From the NCBI GenBank assembly GCA_932521035.1, contig OW051496.1, positions 7,192,001 through 7,256,000 on the forward strand: 64,000 nucleotides of DNA, written 5' to 3'. The notes under the pieces were generated by a model that searched no databases, was not told the origin of the DNA, and saw only the letters and a program-made list of their open reading frames with translations. Position 1 is the stretch's first letter; every line of letters starts with the position of its first letter. The DNA comes from Oscheius dolichura (taxonomy: Eukaryota; Nematoda; Chromadorea; Rhabditida; Rhabditidae). Below, in pieces: positions 43,102-55,366 of the stretch. A program made the position numbers and the translations under genes.

Positions 43102-43908
43102 TCCAATGATCCAATGAAAACTGCCCGGGGCTGCACCCGTAACGTCTCGGCAGTTCTAGGCTTTGCCGCGGGCGCTGCCATTTCAAACATTTTTTTTATT
43201 TGGCGAAGCACTCCATGCATGTAGTGAGCTGTGTTCTGCCTTCCGCCTTGTTAGCATGTGCCTGTGTAATTTTTAGAAGCAATTTATAATTGAGATAATC
43301 GTACTCCCAGAAGAAGGAATTCATGCTGGCGACGGTTTTCTGTTCCATCATGTTGCAAGCAATGCCTCTCATTTGCCTCTCATTTGAAATGATTTACCGA
43401 TTGCGCGAACATGGTTTTGTACAATTTAAGATTTCAATTAGGCGTTGACAAAACGAAAAGCTTGGCCATTCTGACCGCCGGCTGACCGAGCCCGGCTGCC
43501 TTTGGAAAAAGGGCTTAACTTTGGTAAAGTGCTGTCGATTCCTTACTGTGACGCGCCAGAGCCACCAAAGATATTCCGCCAAAACGCCACGAAGCGCCAT
43601 CGAATGACCCTAGTCTCACCAAACTAGCTCAAAAAACGTTGTGCCATTTTTCGAAATTTTGAGGCTCCATTCCTCCGTACGCCTGCGTTCTCAAATTTTT
43701 TTTAGATAGCAAAAAATTATCGGTTCGAATGAGCCTACTCTCAAAACAGGAGCTCAAAATTTGTTGAGGAAACATATCCCATTTTTTTTATAACCAAGTG
43801 AATCAAATTTATACTTGTTAGATCTTGTCATTTCTTATAATCGACCCGTCGTCGAGAGCCGATCTTCAGCCAACTATATATATAACTGTTATATATACGA
43901 CTGTTGGA
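43102..43908. other. Intergenic region before CNNM
   Basis: About 800 bp. Small tandem duplications: GATCCAAT twice near 43101 and an 11-mer GCCTCTCATTT twice at about 43364-43386. A run of TATATATA stands 20-35 nt before the CNNM ATG. No gene seen. Confidence 0.45.
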
Positions 43909-45856
43909 ATGCGGCTGGTTGTCTACGTTCTTTTCCTTCTAGGGTATTTTTATTTGCCTCCTGCTGAAAAGTGTCACTCTTTCCAGAATGCTCCTGTCCG
44001 GAGCGGAGGAGCCCGAGGTGTGGGGAATGGTCCAGCACGAGGACGTGCAGATGATTATAACCGTGAAAGAGGGCGACACCCTCACGGTATTCCTCGACAA
44101 CCCGGCCGATACGGTCTGTCCCTCTTCTGCTGGTGATATTCTACGAATATATGTTTAGATAGACGAAATATATTTAAGTCGGGATGAGAATTGTGCCAGA
44201 GTGACCGTCGTCCTGGAGGAGTTTACGATACTCGACCACGGCTACAGTGCTCGTGTACCAAAGGACGGCCACATCAGGCAGTTGAAACAGAATACTCACC
44301 TTCACATTTGCACAAATCCTCAGATATATTTTGCTTTTGAGAGGAGCCTCTTTTTTGATGCTACGAGAGGTGAGCCACGCTAAAATCCTGCCCAAATAAT
44401 GGGCAGATCTCTGTCTATCCGTCAGACCTGTCGTCTGTTCTAATCCGACGGTCAAAAGCAGGCGGTTAGAGAAGCAGAAAAGCCGGCAGTCAGAATTTAT
44501 TCGACTGTCAAACTTGTAATCCCAACGCCGTCGAAGACGGCCGGAGGCATACTAGTATGGTCAGAAAATAAGCAATTGCAGAAGAAGAAGAGGGACAAAA
44601 ATTTATAATACTCTACGTGATCTGCGTCTGCCTCAGTTGTCTCTTTAGCGGACTCAATTTGGCCCTGCTATCGCTTGATGTCGAGACTCTAGGAGTGCGC
44701 TACTTCTTCCAATTTTAAAATCCACATTTCCAGATGATTCAAAGATATGATAAAAATCCAAAAATGAGACGCTATGCCGAGGATATCATCCCGATTCGAA
44801 GGAATCCCAACTTGATGATTTGCACCATAATCCTAGGCAATACGTTGGTCAATGTGATGTCGATCACCATTTTCGGAATGATGACGGAGGATTACGAGAT
44901 GATTCCGTGGGTGCGTGTACTGGTTATGATCATCTTCCCCACGATTGTATTGCTCGTCTTTGGAGAGATTCTACCACAGATTGTCTGCACCAAGTAAGCA
45001 TTCCTTTTTATTCTGAATAAGTCCTTTTAGGTACGCTTTGGCCATCGGAGCTCATCTGAAAATGGTTATGCAGTTCTTCACCTTCATAACGTATCCTCTC
45101 TCAAAGCCGCTTAGCTGGATATTGGATTTTTTCATAGGCAAGGAAAAGGAGAAGTCGTCAGCACTCCGAGAAATTGTCCGCTATGCTGGTAGAAAGGACA
45201 ACATGGCCATGATTGCAAATAATACCCTGGAACTAAGAAGGAAACTGGCCAGAGATGTGATGACACCGCTTTCGCGAGTGAAAATGCTAAGCGATGAAGA
45301 TAAAATCAATGCGAAACTGAGGCAATCCATCCGAATGGGCCACACAAGAATGCCAGTCTGTAAGGGAGGAGATCCCAATAATGTAAGTTGTCTAGTTAAA
45401 AATTATATCATTATTTTGTAGATGATTGGGGTATTGAATGTGAAGGATCTTCTCCTCCTCGATGAATCCGACCACATCACCGTCGGAACGGTTTTACAGC
45501 TTTGGCCACGAGAAAGCACGGTATAATTCCTTTTCCATAATGTCAAAACCACCTACTTTTAGTGCAGCTTTGCTTCAGGCGATACCCCCGTAGCGCAGTT
45601 GATGCAAATGCTTAGAAACAACGCTACGATGGTGATTGTCACAGAATATCAGCAGAACGAGCTAAAGAACGTCCCTACAGGGATTGTTACATTGGAAGAC
45701 CTTCTGGAGGAAGTAGTGGGGGAAATCTACGACGAAAAGGATCGAGTGAAAATGACCGGCGATGAGAAGGAGCCGTCAAAGGAGGAGAAATCAGGCAACA
45801 ATACAAAAAAAAGGCAAGAAGAGCGTCCTAAAAAGAAACAAAACCACTACACTTGA
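43909..45856 (+). CDS. CNNM: CNNM/ancient conserved domain metal transporter
   Basis: Eight exons: 43909-43943, 43987-44113, 44159-44369, 44582-44694, 44734-44993, 45031-45382, 45422-45520 and 45563-45856; about 496 residues. Signal peptide (VVYVLFLLGMLL), a beta-rich extracellular domain, then the DUF21 membrane core (SCLFSGLNLALLSLDVETLG, NLMICTIILGNTLVNV, FGEILPQIVCTKYALAIGA). A CBS pair follows (DVMTPLSRVKML, GHTRMPVCKGG, GVLNVKDLLLLD, TGIVTLEDLLEEVVGEIYDE) and a lysine-rich tail. There is no obvious cyclic-nucleotide-like domain, so it is shorter than vertebrate CNNMs. The family moves or senses Mg2+. Skipping the region 44370-44581 gives a phase-matched intron and an acidic EEEEG linker before the first membrane helix. 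Confidence 0.92.
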
Positions 45857-45921
45857 TACGTCACACGAGAAGGAGTTGACCAATCGAAATGCGGACAACA
45901 AAGCAAACAAGTGGATACGGA

Positions 45922-45927
45922 AATAAA
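45922..45927 (+). terminator. Poly(A) signal of the CNNM gene
   Basis: AATAAA 66 nt after the CNNM stop and 63 nt before the convergent TELO2 stop. Confidence 0.55.
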
Positions 45928-45989
45928 ATACAATAATAATAACTATATGTTGAGATCTTTGTTCCTTTGCTAGAAAACCATACCACAAT

Positions 45990-48900
45990 TTACATCGCCT
46001 GTTCTATCTCTTGAGCCAGTCGTGCATTTTCAAAAATTGTTGAGGCAACATGCTTAGCTAATGTTCGTTCTTCTTCTCCGCGATCGACATTATCCGCCAC
46101 TGAACATATCCATTCAAGCCAGCTATTTGTTTCCTTTTTGAAGACGTCAAAAAATACCTAGATCAATCGTGGTAAGTTGGAGTATAGAAAACACACACCG
46201 GCACAGAAAGAGAAGTAATGATACTAAAATAACAAAACATTACTGCTTCACGAACGGCTTTCTCATCATGAAAACGAAGTGGCCAAACAGTAGTGGACAA
46301 CGAACTAAAAAAACATCTCATAAAAGGCAAAAAAGTGAATGTTACGTGGCCATTTTTACAACACTCGAAGAACTTGATCCACATTGCAAAACTTCTGCAG
46401 CAACAACGAGTATTTTTGCCAAGAAAGGAGCGTCTCTTCCCTAAAATTTATAATACATTTTGAATGGAGATTAATTCAATTTTCTGACAAAAACTTAACC
46501 CATTTGATTCGTCTACTTGGCCCTATAAGGTCGCTCTTCATGACAGGAAATCAGAAAGTCGACGGTGGAAGCAAAAATACCAGAAAGTCTACCATCGCAA
46601 CTAATAAAAATGACGGTCCATTCAGTGGTGTGGTTAGTTAGTTTTGTTCAAAAATAAGAAGATTCAGGAATTTTTTTCAAAAAGCGGTAGATACAAGCTA
46701 GTACTTGGTACGCCACCAGATGGATCATTAAAGGAAGGATTTTCTCCCATGGAAAATATGGAAGGAATAGAATTTAGCGGACGCCAGATGATAAACGGAC
46801 AGCTGTTCACGTTGGAGGGAGTGCTCGAAAAAAACCAAATAGAAACCATTAGTATCAATGGAAAGACGCTAACTAAAGAGTAAAATAGCCGCAGCAGAAA
46901 CTAACGAGGAATAAACAGTCCACAAATAGTCTTACCTGAAGTTCTAAGTGCTCTTCTGTAGTTGTACGCAGCAGCGGATAGAAGAAAATCGTAGCTACAG
47001 GCGCAAACCGATTAACATGCACGACGGACGCGAGTTTCTTCTTGTTAATTATTCTTGTTTTTGCTTTTATTCTAGCGTCTACTATACTCCGCCAATCATT
47101 TCCCTGAAAACTCTTTCCAGCAAAATTCTAAAACATCGCTTACATTATTGATAATTTTTGTCTCTTTCACATATACTTTTTCCACTTTTGGAGGCTCAGA
47201 AAGTTCTTTAGCGGCTTCGAGAAGACAATTTAAAACTAGATATCTGCAATCATCTTGTGAGATAGAAATTAATAGTAATATACCTAGTCGAAAAGGTACA
47301 GTTCCGCGAAAAAAGAACATCTCCAAGAGAAGGAGCTAATTCCGGCTGCATTACTAAACATGCTACTAGGCATGACTTACGGATTTGCTGAAAGAATAAG
47401 TTTAAAAAAAATTTAAGTTGCACACCTCAAAATTATTAGAGTGAAATCTATCTTCAAGATGTACTAAGCGTAAAATTAACTTTCCAGCTATATCACTAAA
47501 CCCAATAGCTCTTCGTCGTATCATATTTTCCAAATTAATCAAGGCAGCGTCGAATTTCTACGATGATATTATTATTTATTATAAATAAAGCCTATACACC
47601 TCGTATTTCTCCTTTTCCGCCAACCATTCCATAGCATCGCCAATATAATTTGGAGGCAGATGAGATTTTTCAGGATCTTCCCCTTCTTTTAACTAAACAG
47701 GGAATTAAGAACCAACCAATTTCACCTTTTCAAAATTAAGCTCTTCTTCTGGTATAACGTCTCCTTCAAATTCAAATTCATCATCACTATCGATATCTTC
47801 TTCTTTTGGTTTTATATGAAGGCTGGAAATATTCGTCTCCACGTAAGATGTTGATGATTTCTGTTCATTGGATACCGGTTCAACCCCAGAAGTTCCTAAA
47901 ACTATCCTGAATAATTTTTAATAAACGATTGTTATTAGTATGACAGACCTTTTCATTTCTTGCACCCAATTAGTATCTTCGTAGTCAAATTCTAATGGTT
48001 CTTTGTCTCCTTTCCATTTGGAGCACATTTCTCCTACGAAGAAACCTGACTGACGAATTACAGGGTCTAAAGTGTAAAATAAGTTGAAAATAGGCTGGAA
48101 ATATACCAGAATTTGCTAATCGCATGTGCACTCCGGTAATAATAATCGTAGACAGATCCTTCCAAGCATGTTGCAAATTGAGAATGCTGGAGGAATAACT
48201 TTGCCTTGCAACTGTCGTGCAACTTACTTGACGTTACGCCCAAATTCGAGCATGCAAACGGTTAGATAACATTGTTTCTCTGTAGGATTAAATTTAATGA
48301 ATGCTACATCAGACCACACTATTATAATTTCCTAAAATAAATGATATCTGAATGAAATAAGAAAATCACCTGGAACAGTGCTAAAAATGTTTCTGCACCC
48401 CCGACTTCAGCTATATATTCCGCCAAGACATGAGGAACATAATACGGACATATTCGCTGAAGGATTAACCGCCGGATAGTAGGACGCATACTGACACACC
48501 TATTTAAATTGTAGCCAAGACAACGCTAAATTAGATATAAAGCCAAAAATCAGATACTTACTATTATTTCTTTTTTGTTTTTAGTCTCATGAATTAGTGC
48601 TGCCAGCATTGTTTCATATTCCCGTAATCCATGACTATCATCTGTGAAAATTCGTTGTGCTATTCTGTCCCAGATAGGTGAAGAATCTTGTTGAGAAAAC
48701 CAACGAATAGTTTTATTTAGCAATGATGTATCCTGAAAGCGTTTTATTATGCTGTAACTATCGCATAGTAGCAAGGGTTACCTGAAGATCAAGATTTCTA
48801 CCTTTAGCTAGTAATAATGATATTGCTTTCAGGTTCACATCTTCCTGTGATTGTATTCTTATGTAAACTAATTGAAGTGTTTTGCATACAGCAGTAAAAA

Positions 48901-49533
48901 GATTATTCTGGAAAAACAATAATGAAGAAAAATGTGATAGTAAACCGGGTAGTTTTTTGTCCAATCTGCAAGTACACTTCTGTCTGATGCTACCAGTCTT
49001 TTTAAAAAGTTTGATAGTCTATCCGTTATCGAGATTAAGCAATTTATAGCTTCATCAAAACGTTCTTCTTCTGGGGATGCGGACACACTGCTTTTTAGAA
49101 TGGTCTCTAGATTTTCGGGACCCAAGGACGACAGCAAAAATGAATTCACATTATCACAACCATTGCGAAACAATGAATATAGTACCAGAATACGTGATAC
49201 AACATCAACTAGTTTCAATACTTCGGAAAAGTGGTTATTTGCCTAAAGCAGTACAACCAGGATAATTCGTACACTTACTTCTGAACTAGTGAGATAGTTG
49301 AAAAATTTAGCTTGTGAAGAAAAAACAGCCTTTAGAAGATGTTCAGATTGCCATGTCTCGGTTTTACGAAGAGCCTGAAAAGATAGGAAGTTGCTAATTA
49401 GAAACATAGAAGAAATTTACTAGCGTTCAGTCTAACAAACCTTCTTAATATCACCAAGAACTGAAAGTAGTGTGCCTCTTTCTTCAGCTTGTTCTAGCCT
49501 ATCAATAAGAGATGCTATTTCTTGTGACTCCAT
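45990..49533 (-). CDS. TELO2: Telomere length regulation protein TEL2 (PIKK co-chaperone)
   Basis: Eighteen exons: 49533-49441, 49373-49287, 49242-48946, 48907-48782, 48732-48562, 48525-48370, 48331-48228, 48186-48107, 48066-47949, 47906-47726, 47692-47600, 47557-47426, 47387-47284, 47243-47144, 47103-46936, 46440-46346, 46304-46199 and 46157-45990; about 792 residues. The N-terminal half is helical repeat. The family signature is clear in the C-terminal half: VIRQSGFFVGEM with LEFDYEDT, the acidic DIDSDDEFEFEGD loop, PPNYIGDAMEWL, CLLEAAKELSEP, DWRSIVDARIKAKT, VNRFAPVATIFFYPLL and TVWPLRFHDEKAVREA. With TTI1/TTI2 and HSP90 it matures ATM, ATR and mTOR. The exon 2 donor (CTA|GTTCAG) is a weak choice made to keep phase. 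The intron 46935-46441 is the long one and carries a nested gene. Confidence 0.88.
46540..46883 (+). CDS. Small unknown protein nested antisense in a TELO2 intron
   Basis: Two exons (46540-46632, 46668-46883) joined in phase 0 over a 35-nt GT-AG intron; 102 residues. The Lys/Asn/Ser-rich start (QKVDGGSKNTRKS) is followed by a compact mixed region (YKLVLGTPPDGSLKEGF ... GRQMINGQLFTLEGVLEK) with beta-like alternation, ending KTLTKE. No membrane segment or family recognised. It lies entirely within TELO2 intron 46441-46935, on the other strand. Support is the size-typical intron and open frame, not homology. Confidence 0.55.
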
Positions 49534-49783
49534 ATTCTAATCTCATCATTTGTTCAATTAGATACATGCATAGACTGCCTAAAAAGTAGCCAGTGAAGAA
49601 TAAAAACAGAGTAAAGATGAAAAAATAAGATTTTGAACAGCGGTCGTTTCGTGGTTCGGAAAATACATCACGTATATATCACTTCGAAGTCGAAGTTGAA
49701 GCTTCGACTCATTTCATCAATTGATCAACTGCCCTCGTTTTCTTTTTGTTTTTCTGGATATTTTTCCACTAAAATAATGCAAA

Positions 49784-50755
49784 ATGGCTCCTGATGCGAG
49801 TAAAGGTCGTCGCTCTTTGCGAATGACTCCCTACTTGACACATCTCGGTCCACGGAAGATTGGCAACGCTCCCGCTCGGTATATCATCCGCTGGTAGGTT
49901 TTTATCTCCCTGTTTATCTGTAAAATTCAGTCCCGATACTTTGAGTAAGCTTAAAACTGCACCTGGCGCAGTAGCCGAGGTACAAGAAGAGGCAATTGTC
50001 CCTTTTGTGAGTTTTGCTACTTTTCCCCAAATGATATCGTTCCAGGAGACGACTGCTCCCCAAGAAGAGCAGGCACTGCCCGGATGTTCGTATGAGGTTG
50101 TCCAGGAGCCGACACCAATCGACAACACGCAGAATATTCAAAGTAAGTTAATCCCGGACGGTGGGCAGACGAAATCGAAGGGCCTCCGCTACACGTACCC
50201 TCTGTGAGTCGACCGTCTTCGCTCGTTACAGTATACCTCCAGGTGCTACGTCGAGCCGAGTCGGAGCTGGACCTATAAGAGCGACACGGGGCTGTCCCCC
50301 GAAGAAGAGTCAGTTGAGTCCTCCCGGTGGATGAGTGCCCCCTTCAGAGAGCTCTACTACGCCCCCGATCCATTCCGTCCTGTCCCGGCCACCAAAGGCG
50401 CGCCGTGTGCCGCCATTCGGATGCACTATGCCTCGGCCAGAATCGACAGTATAAAATATAGGTGGGTGGAGATTGACACCCCGAAGAGGAGGCCACTTCC
50501 AGGGCGCAGCAGTCGGCCGCGAACGAGGCCAAGCAGCGGAATATGGAGAGTGCCAACTGTCAGAAGTGGGTCCACCCGGTCCAGTAGTCTATTTTCAGGT
50601 GTAATCTGCGCTTCTTCCTGCCCTACAACCACATGAGGAGCCGTATTTCGTATGCCGAGACAAAGAACCGCTACGATCTGCCGCTGGCCTTCTTCGCCTG
50701 TCCTCTTTGTCATCATGAGAATCAAATCCTAGACAGCTATAAAGATTTCTATTGA
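49784..50755 (+). CDS. Uncharacterised protein with C-terminal zinc ribbon
   Basis: Six exons: 49784-49893, 49931-50006, 50046-50203, 50243-50461, 50503-50565 and 50599-50755; 260 residues, with all five introns 33-41 nt and phases consistent. A basic start (SKGRRSLRMTPYLTHLGPRK) leads to an acidic Pro/Gln-rich stretch and an aromatic-rich middle (CYVEPSRSWTYKSD, FRELYYAPDPFRPVP). Next is an AQQSAANEAKQRN helix, and finally two Cys pairs, NCQKC and FACPLC, 35-40 residues apart and followed by HHEN, as in a treble-clef or ribbon zinc fold. I recognise no family. It precedes the RIG-I-like helicase by 316 nt on the same strand, an operon-like distance, so joint expression is possible. Confidence 0.72.
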
Positions 50756-51071
50756 CTCTTCTATTTCTAACCGTTGTTGGGAAAGGAGAGAAAGCGGAAA
50801 TGGAGCCGCTTTGCTGGATCTGCTCTGTGGGGATGGTTGTCTGCCCGAAGTGTACAAAGACTTCTACTCCAATAGAATGCCATCCCTTTTTCAGTTTTCC
50901 GACCCGTAACCAGTTTTACAGCTCCACGAAGACGGGGGAACCCAATAACTGGGCTCCCGCGGTAACTGTGCCCCACCTAAGGGGAGATCAGAACATTTTT
51001 TATGAATTTCGCTTCGCTTATCTCTTTTAAAACATCTCTCTTCATAAAACATTCGAGAATTTCCAGTAGAA
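50756..51071 (+). other. Spacer between the zinc-ribbon gene and the helicase
   Basis: 316 bp. It contains a short Cys-rich open frame without splice or homology support. It ends with TTTCCAG five bases before the helicase ATG, a probable trans-splice acceptor. Confidence 0.45.
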
Positions 51072-54000
51072 ATGGTTCTCCTGGAAGTGGATGACCCCCG
51101 CTTCCCTCCATACTTTCGCCTCTACTGGCATGAAATGGCTGTCCTCATTCAAAAGGAACAGGAATTGAGAGATACCGTCTTAAAAATATTGTGTAAGTAC
51201 AGTAAAAAGTATATTTGATTGATGTTTATAGGCAGAGATGATGAGAATTGGCATGCCTACTGTACAGAGGTTTTCGCGGACCCGCGAGCGGCTTTCGAGA
51301 AATATGCCAGCGAGAAAGACAGGGAGACGAAGAAGCCGAGAAGAGCAATAAGGAGGTGGGTGACATATCTTCGAGGAGCACTGGAGGAATTATAGAAAAC
51401 AGGGGAAAACTAAAAAGGAAGAGGAGGAGGAGCTGGCCCTGGCCGAGAAATTGGAGGAAGAGTTCGCCCGGGAGGAGGACGAGCGCAAGGAGCGGTTAGC
51501 TCATCAGGGATACTGTAATGCCCTCTCGACGATGATCTACGAGGCCATGTTCAACACAGAATGTATTGAGACGATAGATGCCCACATCAAAAGAGGTCAG
51601 CTCCCCTCCCTGTCCCAATAAACATGCCACTTACAGACAACACGGCCTGGTGGAATAAGATACACCTCAGCGATTGTGATCCCCAAGATCCGGCAGTCCA
51701 GACCTTCTTCGATAAATTCTACCGAAAAAGTGACACATTGGACCAGTAGGCCGTTCTTTTCATAGTGGTCAATGGTCATTTTCAGATTGGCCGTGGCCTT
51801 TCAGTCAATAAAAGAGCTGGAATCTCTCGAGGAAAAAGGCTTCAAGAACTGTTTCTCCTCCAGTAGGTCGACCCTCAACGGTATGGTTCATCCATCCTTT
51901 TCAGGCGACACCATAGACCATCAAATACGGTACTTTCTCCGGGAACTGCCAAGAACCAGCGTCCTGAACGAGAAACTGTAAGCTCTTTCTTTTTATTTTC
52001 ATCTCTTTTTTTAGTTTCTTCTCGGAAATTATCCGAAAGATGATGGATGGTGACCATGCCGCCGCCCTGCGCATCCTCCTCCCCAACTATGCCGACATCC
52101 TAAGTCTCCCCCATTCTCGTTCTTCCTCATTCCTCCTCTTTAGGCCAGAAGAATGCGGAGAGGAGGAACGCAAACGACGCAATGAGAAATATGCAGGCCA
52201 GGGAGGAGCTGGTGGACGGGCAGGATAGACTGGAGATGAGGGCACCGCCCCCGAGGGAGATCGACCCCGACGCGGAGGAATTCGTGAACCAGCTGGTTCT
52301 GAGAGCATATCAAGAGGAGCTGGTGGAGAATGCCTGTAGAGGAAAGGACAAAGACAAAAACACCATCGTGGTGGCTCCGACAGGGTCAGGCAAGACGGAG
52401 GTCGCCATCTTTATCGCCAAATATCATCTGGAGGAGAGGCAGAGGCAGAACAAGCCGGGCAGGGTGGTGATGCTCGTGCCGCGGATCCCCCTCGTCGAGC
52501 AGCAGCAAGGCCGCTTCCGGCAGTACCTCCGCCACCGTTACAATGTCAAGGGATTCCATGGGGCGATGAGTATGGCCATTGGGGAGAGGCACCGGACGTT
52601 CCTCGAGGCTGACATCATTGTCATGACCCCCGAAATCTTATGGTCTGTACTCCCTCTCATTATGAGTCAAAAAGAGTTTCAGGAACATGTTCCGAGCCGT
52701 GAGGAAGAACGAGAGGATCTACCTGGCGGACATCTCCCTCCTGGTCTTCGACGAGATCCACCACTGTACCAAGAAACACGCCTACAATCGGATAATGCAG
52801 TTTATGCACGACTATCGTCCTCCGGAAGTTCTTCCCCAGGTAGGCCGAGTCTCGTCTGCCATGAGTTGTTTTTCCAGATCGTCGGTCTGTCCGCCTCTCC
52901 ACTACCGACCAACGTCAGCGAGGAGAATGCCGCCATGAAGGAGATCCTCAAGCTGCTGGCCAATGCCAACTGCTACAGTCTGAGTACGGTAGTGAACCAC
53001 GAGGAGAGCTTCGAAGAGCACTTCGCCAGACCGGACGAAGGTAGTCCATCCTCCCCGGTTTTATCAATGGTCTCCTTCCAGTCTTCCAGAGGGTAGTAAA
53101 GCCGGACTACAACGAGTACGAAGATGCCACCAAGAGGATCATCGGCTTGATACTGATAGAGATCCAGAAAGACCTGGACGCCTTGGTCAAGGTGACGAGG
53201 ACGGCCAGTTTCTACTTGACCCCGGTGAGTAGTCAACCTCGGAAGGCAACTTTCTCCTTCAGATGGAGGCGAAGTTGTCCTACGCCGGCCTGCCCGTCAA
53301 GTTCAACGGCCAATTGGAAAATCTGAAGCAGAAGCTGAAAAGACTGGCCAACTCCGAAGCGGAGAAAATGAAACTCTTCGTAGCTATGGACTATCTCCAA
53401 GTGAGCCGTCCCCTTTCTAGTCTAAAATATCCCAGGCTATAGCCAAGTCCCTCAGCATCAACGAGCTGCTCCCCTGTTACTTTGCCCTGGACTACCTCGA
53501 TGCCGAGGTGGCCAACATCCGAGAAAACTATGGAAACGAATACGCGGAGGACTTCTACACGATCTTTGACAGTTGGCCATCATTTTTATATAAACCATAG
53601 GTTATTCCAGAACAATACCCAGCCGTGGAAGAGGCCGCCATCAAATCTAGACAGACCTACGACTACGAGGAAGACAGCAAGTTGCCCGAGAATAAGCCTA
53701 TTGTAGCCGAACTTGAGGTATCTTCCATTTTCCCTTTGAAAAATTCTTCTATTTTAGAAACAATTAGCCGTGAATTTTGGAGAAAACAAGAATTCCCGCT
53801 GTATTATCTTCGTAAGTGAACGGGCGACGGCCAAGAGGCTGGCCAAGTATTTGAGGGAGAGGAATGTCAAGGAGACGGGCGAGAAAGTCGGATACATTAC
53901 CAGTGAGCACTTTTTCTTACTTGTCATTATAAAAAAGAATAACTAGTCATCCCTTCTTGGTTTAGGTTCTCGAGACAGTGATGGCATGTCTCCGGATCAG

Positions 54001-55366
54001 CAGCGCTCCGTTTTGGCCCAGTTCCACTCAGGAGAGCTACAGGTAGTCCTCCTCCTCCTCCGAGCCATCCTCCCTCTAGATCATCGTGGCCACTTCCATC
54101 CTGGACGAGGGTATCGACGTCAGTGCCTGTAACCTCATTATCAAGTACAATCTCGGTTCGACTGCCAGAGAGAGGATTCAAAGAGCCGGTAGGTTGCTGC
54201 CTCCTCCCTTTATCGTCTCCTCCGCTCAGGAAGAGCTCGAGCCAGAGGTGGAAAATCCATCTTTATCTGTCTCAGTGAGGGTGAAGCGGAGAAGGAATAC
54301 GCAGCCATTGTGACCATCCACCTGATGAAGCAATGTGTCGAGCGGATGATAAAGGCTGGCCCGGCACAGACCAAGTTCGATATTGAGAAGGTGAAAAGCG
54401 AGATTGCCGAGAACAGAGCGAGACAACGAGCCGAGGAGAAAGAAAACAGACGGAAACTCCAGGACAGACAGTGGGTAGCATCTCGAAAGCATACCGTATC
54501 CATTTCAGATATGATATTCTGTGCAGGACCTGTGAACGTGCGCTGTGTGACAGTAACGGCATCCGGGTGGACGGCTCCCTATATTGCGTGGTCAATGTGG
54601 GCGGCGAGAACATTTGGAATAATCTGGGCATAGGGATTACTATCAAAAAGGTAGGGACACTATTATTTTGGGGTGATATATTGTTCTAGGGCAAGAAATT
54701 CGTCGACAACGATCACCAACTGGTCGGGTCGGTCTTCTGCCTGGGCCAGAAAAACGGAGAAATGACCCAGATTGAGGACCTCGGCGACTATTCCGAGATG
54801 AATTCCCGCCCCACCAATGTCCTCTGCGGGGCCAACTTGGGACACATCTACAAAATAGCGTAACCTTATCCCCCTATTGGTTATACCCTTTGTTTCAGAG
54901 GGGCCTACTTCCCTGTCCTCAGTGCCGGGGAACTAACCTTCCGGCAGGTGGACTATCTCGGCGAGAAGGGACAGCTCGAAGGGGCCAAGAACTGGAGGAA
55001 GGCGGCAGAGGAGATGTTCTACGTTGGAGAACTTATTGACACCGACATTGTGAGTCATCCTCCTGAAGAAGAATCTCTTCTTTTAGCGGACGATGCAGAA
55101 TGCCTTGAGCGATGCCGAACCGAACCAAGCCACCTGGCAGGATAAGCTCGACTCCACAGTCGAGAGGATTGCCGCCCTATACGCCGGGGAGATCGGCAGG
55201 AAGAAGGCTGAAATGGTAACTGTTTCTCTTCAATTCAATTTATACTGTATTATTCTAGGATCGAAGGAAGAACAGGGGGCCCAAGATGGCCTTCGTTCCC
55301 CGCGAGCCGGACTATATGTCGGACAGTGCCTACGATGACGAGGGCCTCAGCGACACGGACGACTGA
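51072..55366 (+). CDS. RIG-I-like / Dicer-related RNA helicase (DRH type)
   Basis: Twenty-three exons from 51072 to 55366, all introns 35-63 nt, closing at 1,135 residues. The N-terminal ~370 residues are helical and charged (KTKKEEEEELALAEKLEEE) with no CARD that I can recognise. Helicase motifs: Q-type RAYQEELVENA, I APTGSGKT, Ia PRIPLVEQQ, Ic/Ib VMTPEIL, II DEIHH (the usual form is DECH), III SASPLP, IV IIFVSER, V ATSILDEGIDVSACNLIIKY and VI RIQRAGRARA. The long insertion between the two RecA lobes fits the RLR pincer. The C-terminal RNA-end-binding domain has LCRTCERALC and later NVLCGANLGHIYK cysteines. Relatives DRH-1/DRH-3 and RIG-I bind viral or small-RNA precursors with Dicer; a role in RNAi or antiviral defence is inferred. 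Confidence 0.92.

Noticed and set aside
44371-44580. Possible extra CNNM exon (44409-44515)
   Set aside because: Its donor and acceptor phases cannot match both neighbours, whereas skipping it joins exons 44369 and 44582 in phase.
48908-48964. Alternative frame LDKKLPGLLSHFSSLLFF in TELO2
   Set aside because: It lies mostly in a 38-nt intron (48945-48908); the other frame joins cleanly across that intron and keeps the exon open.
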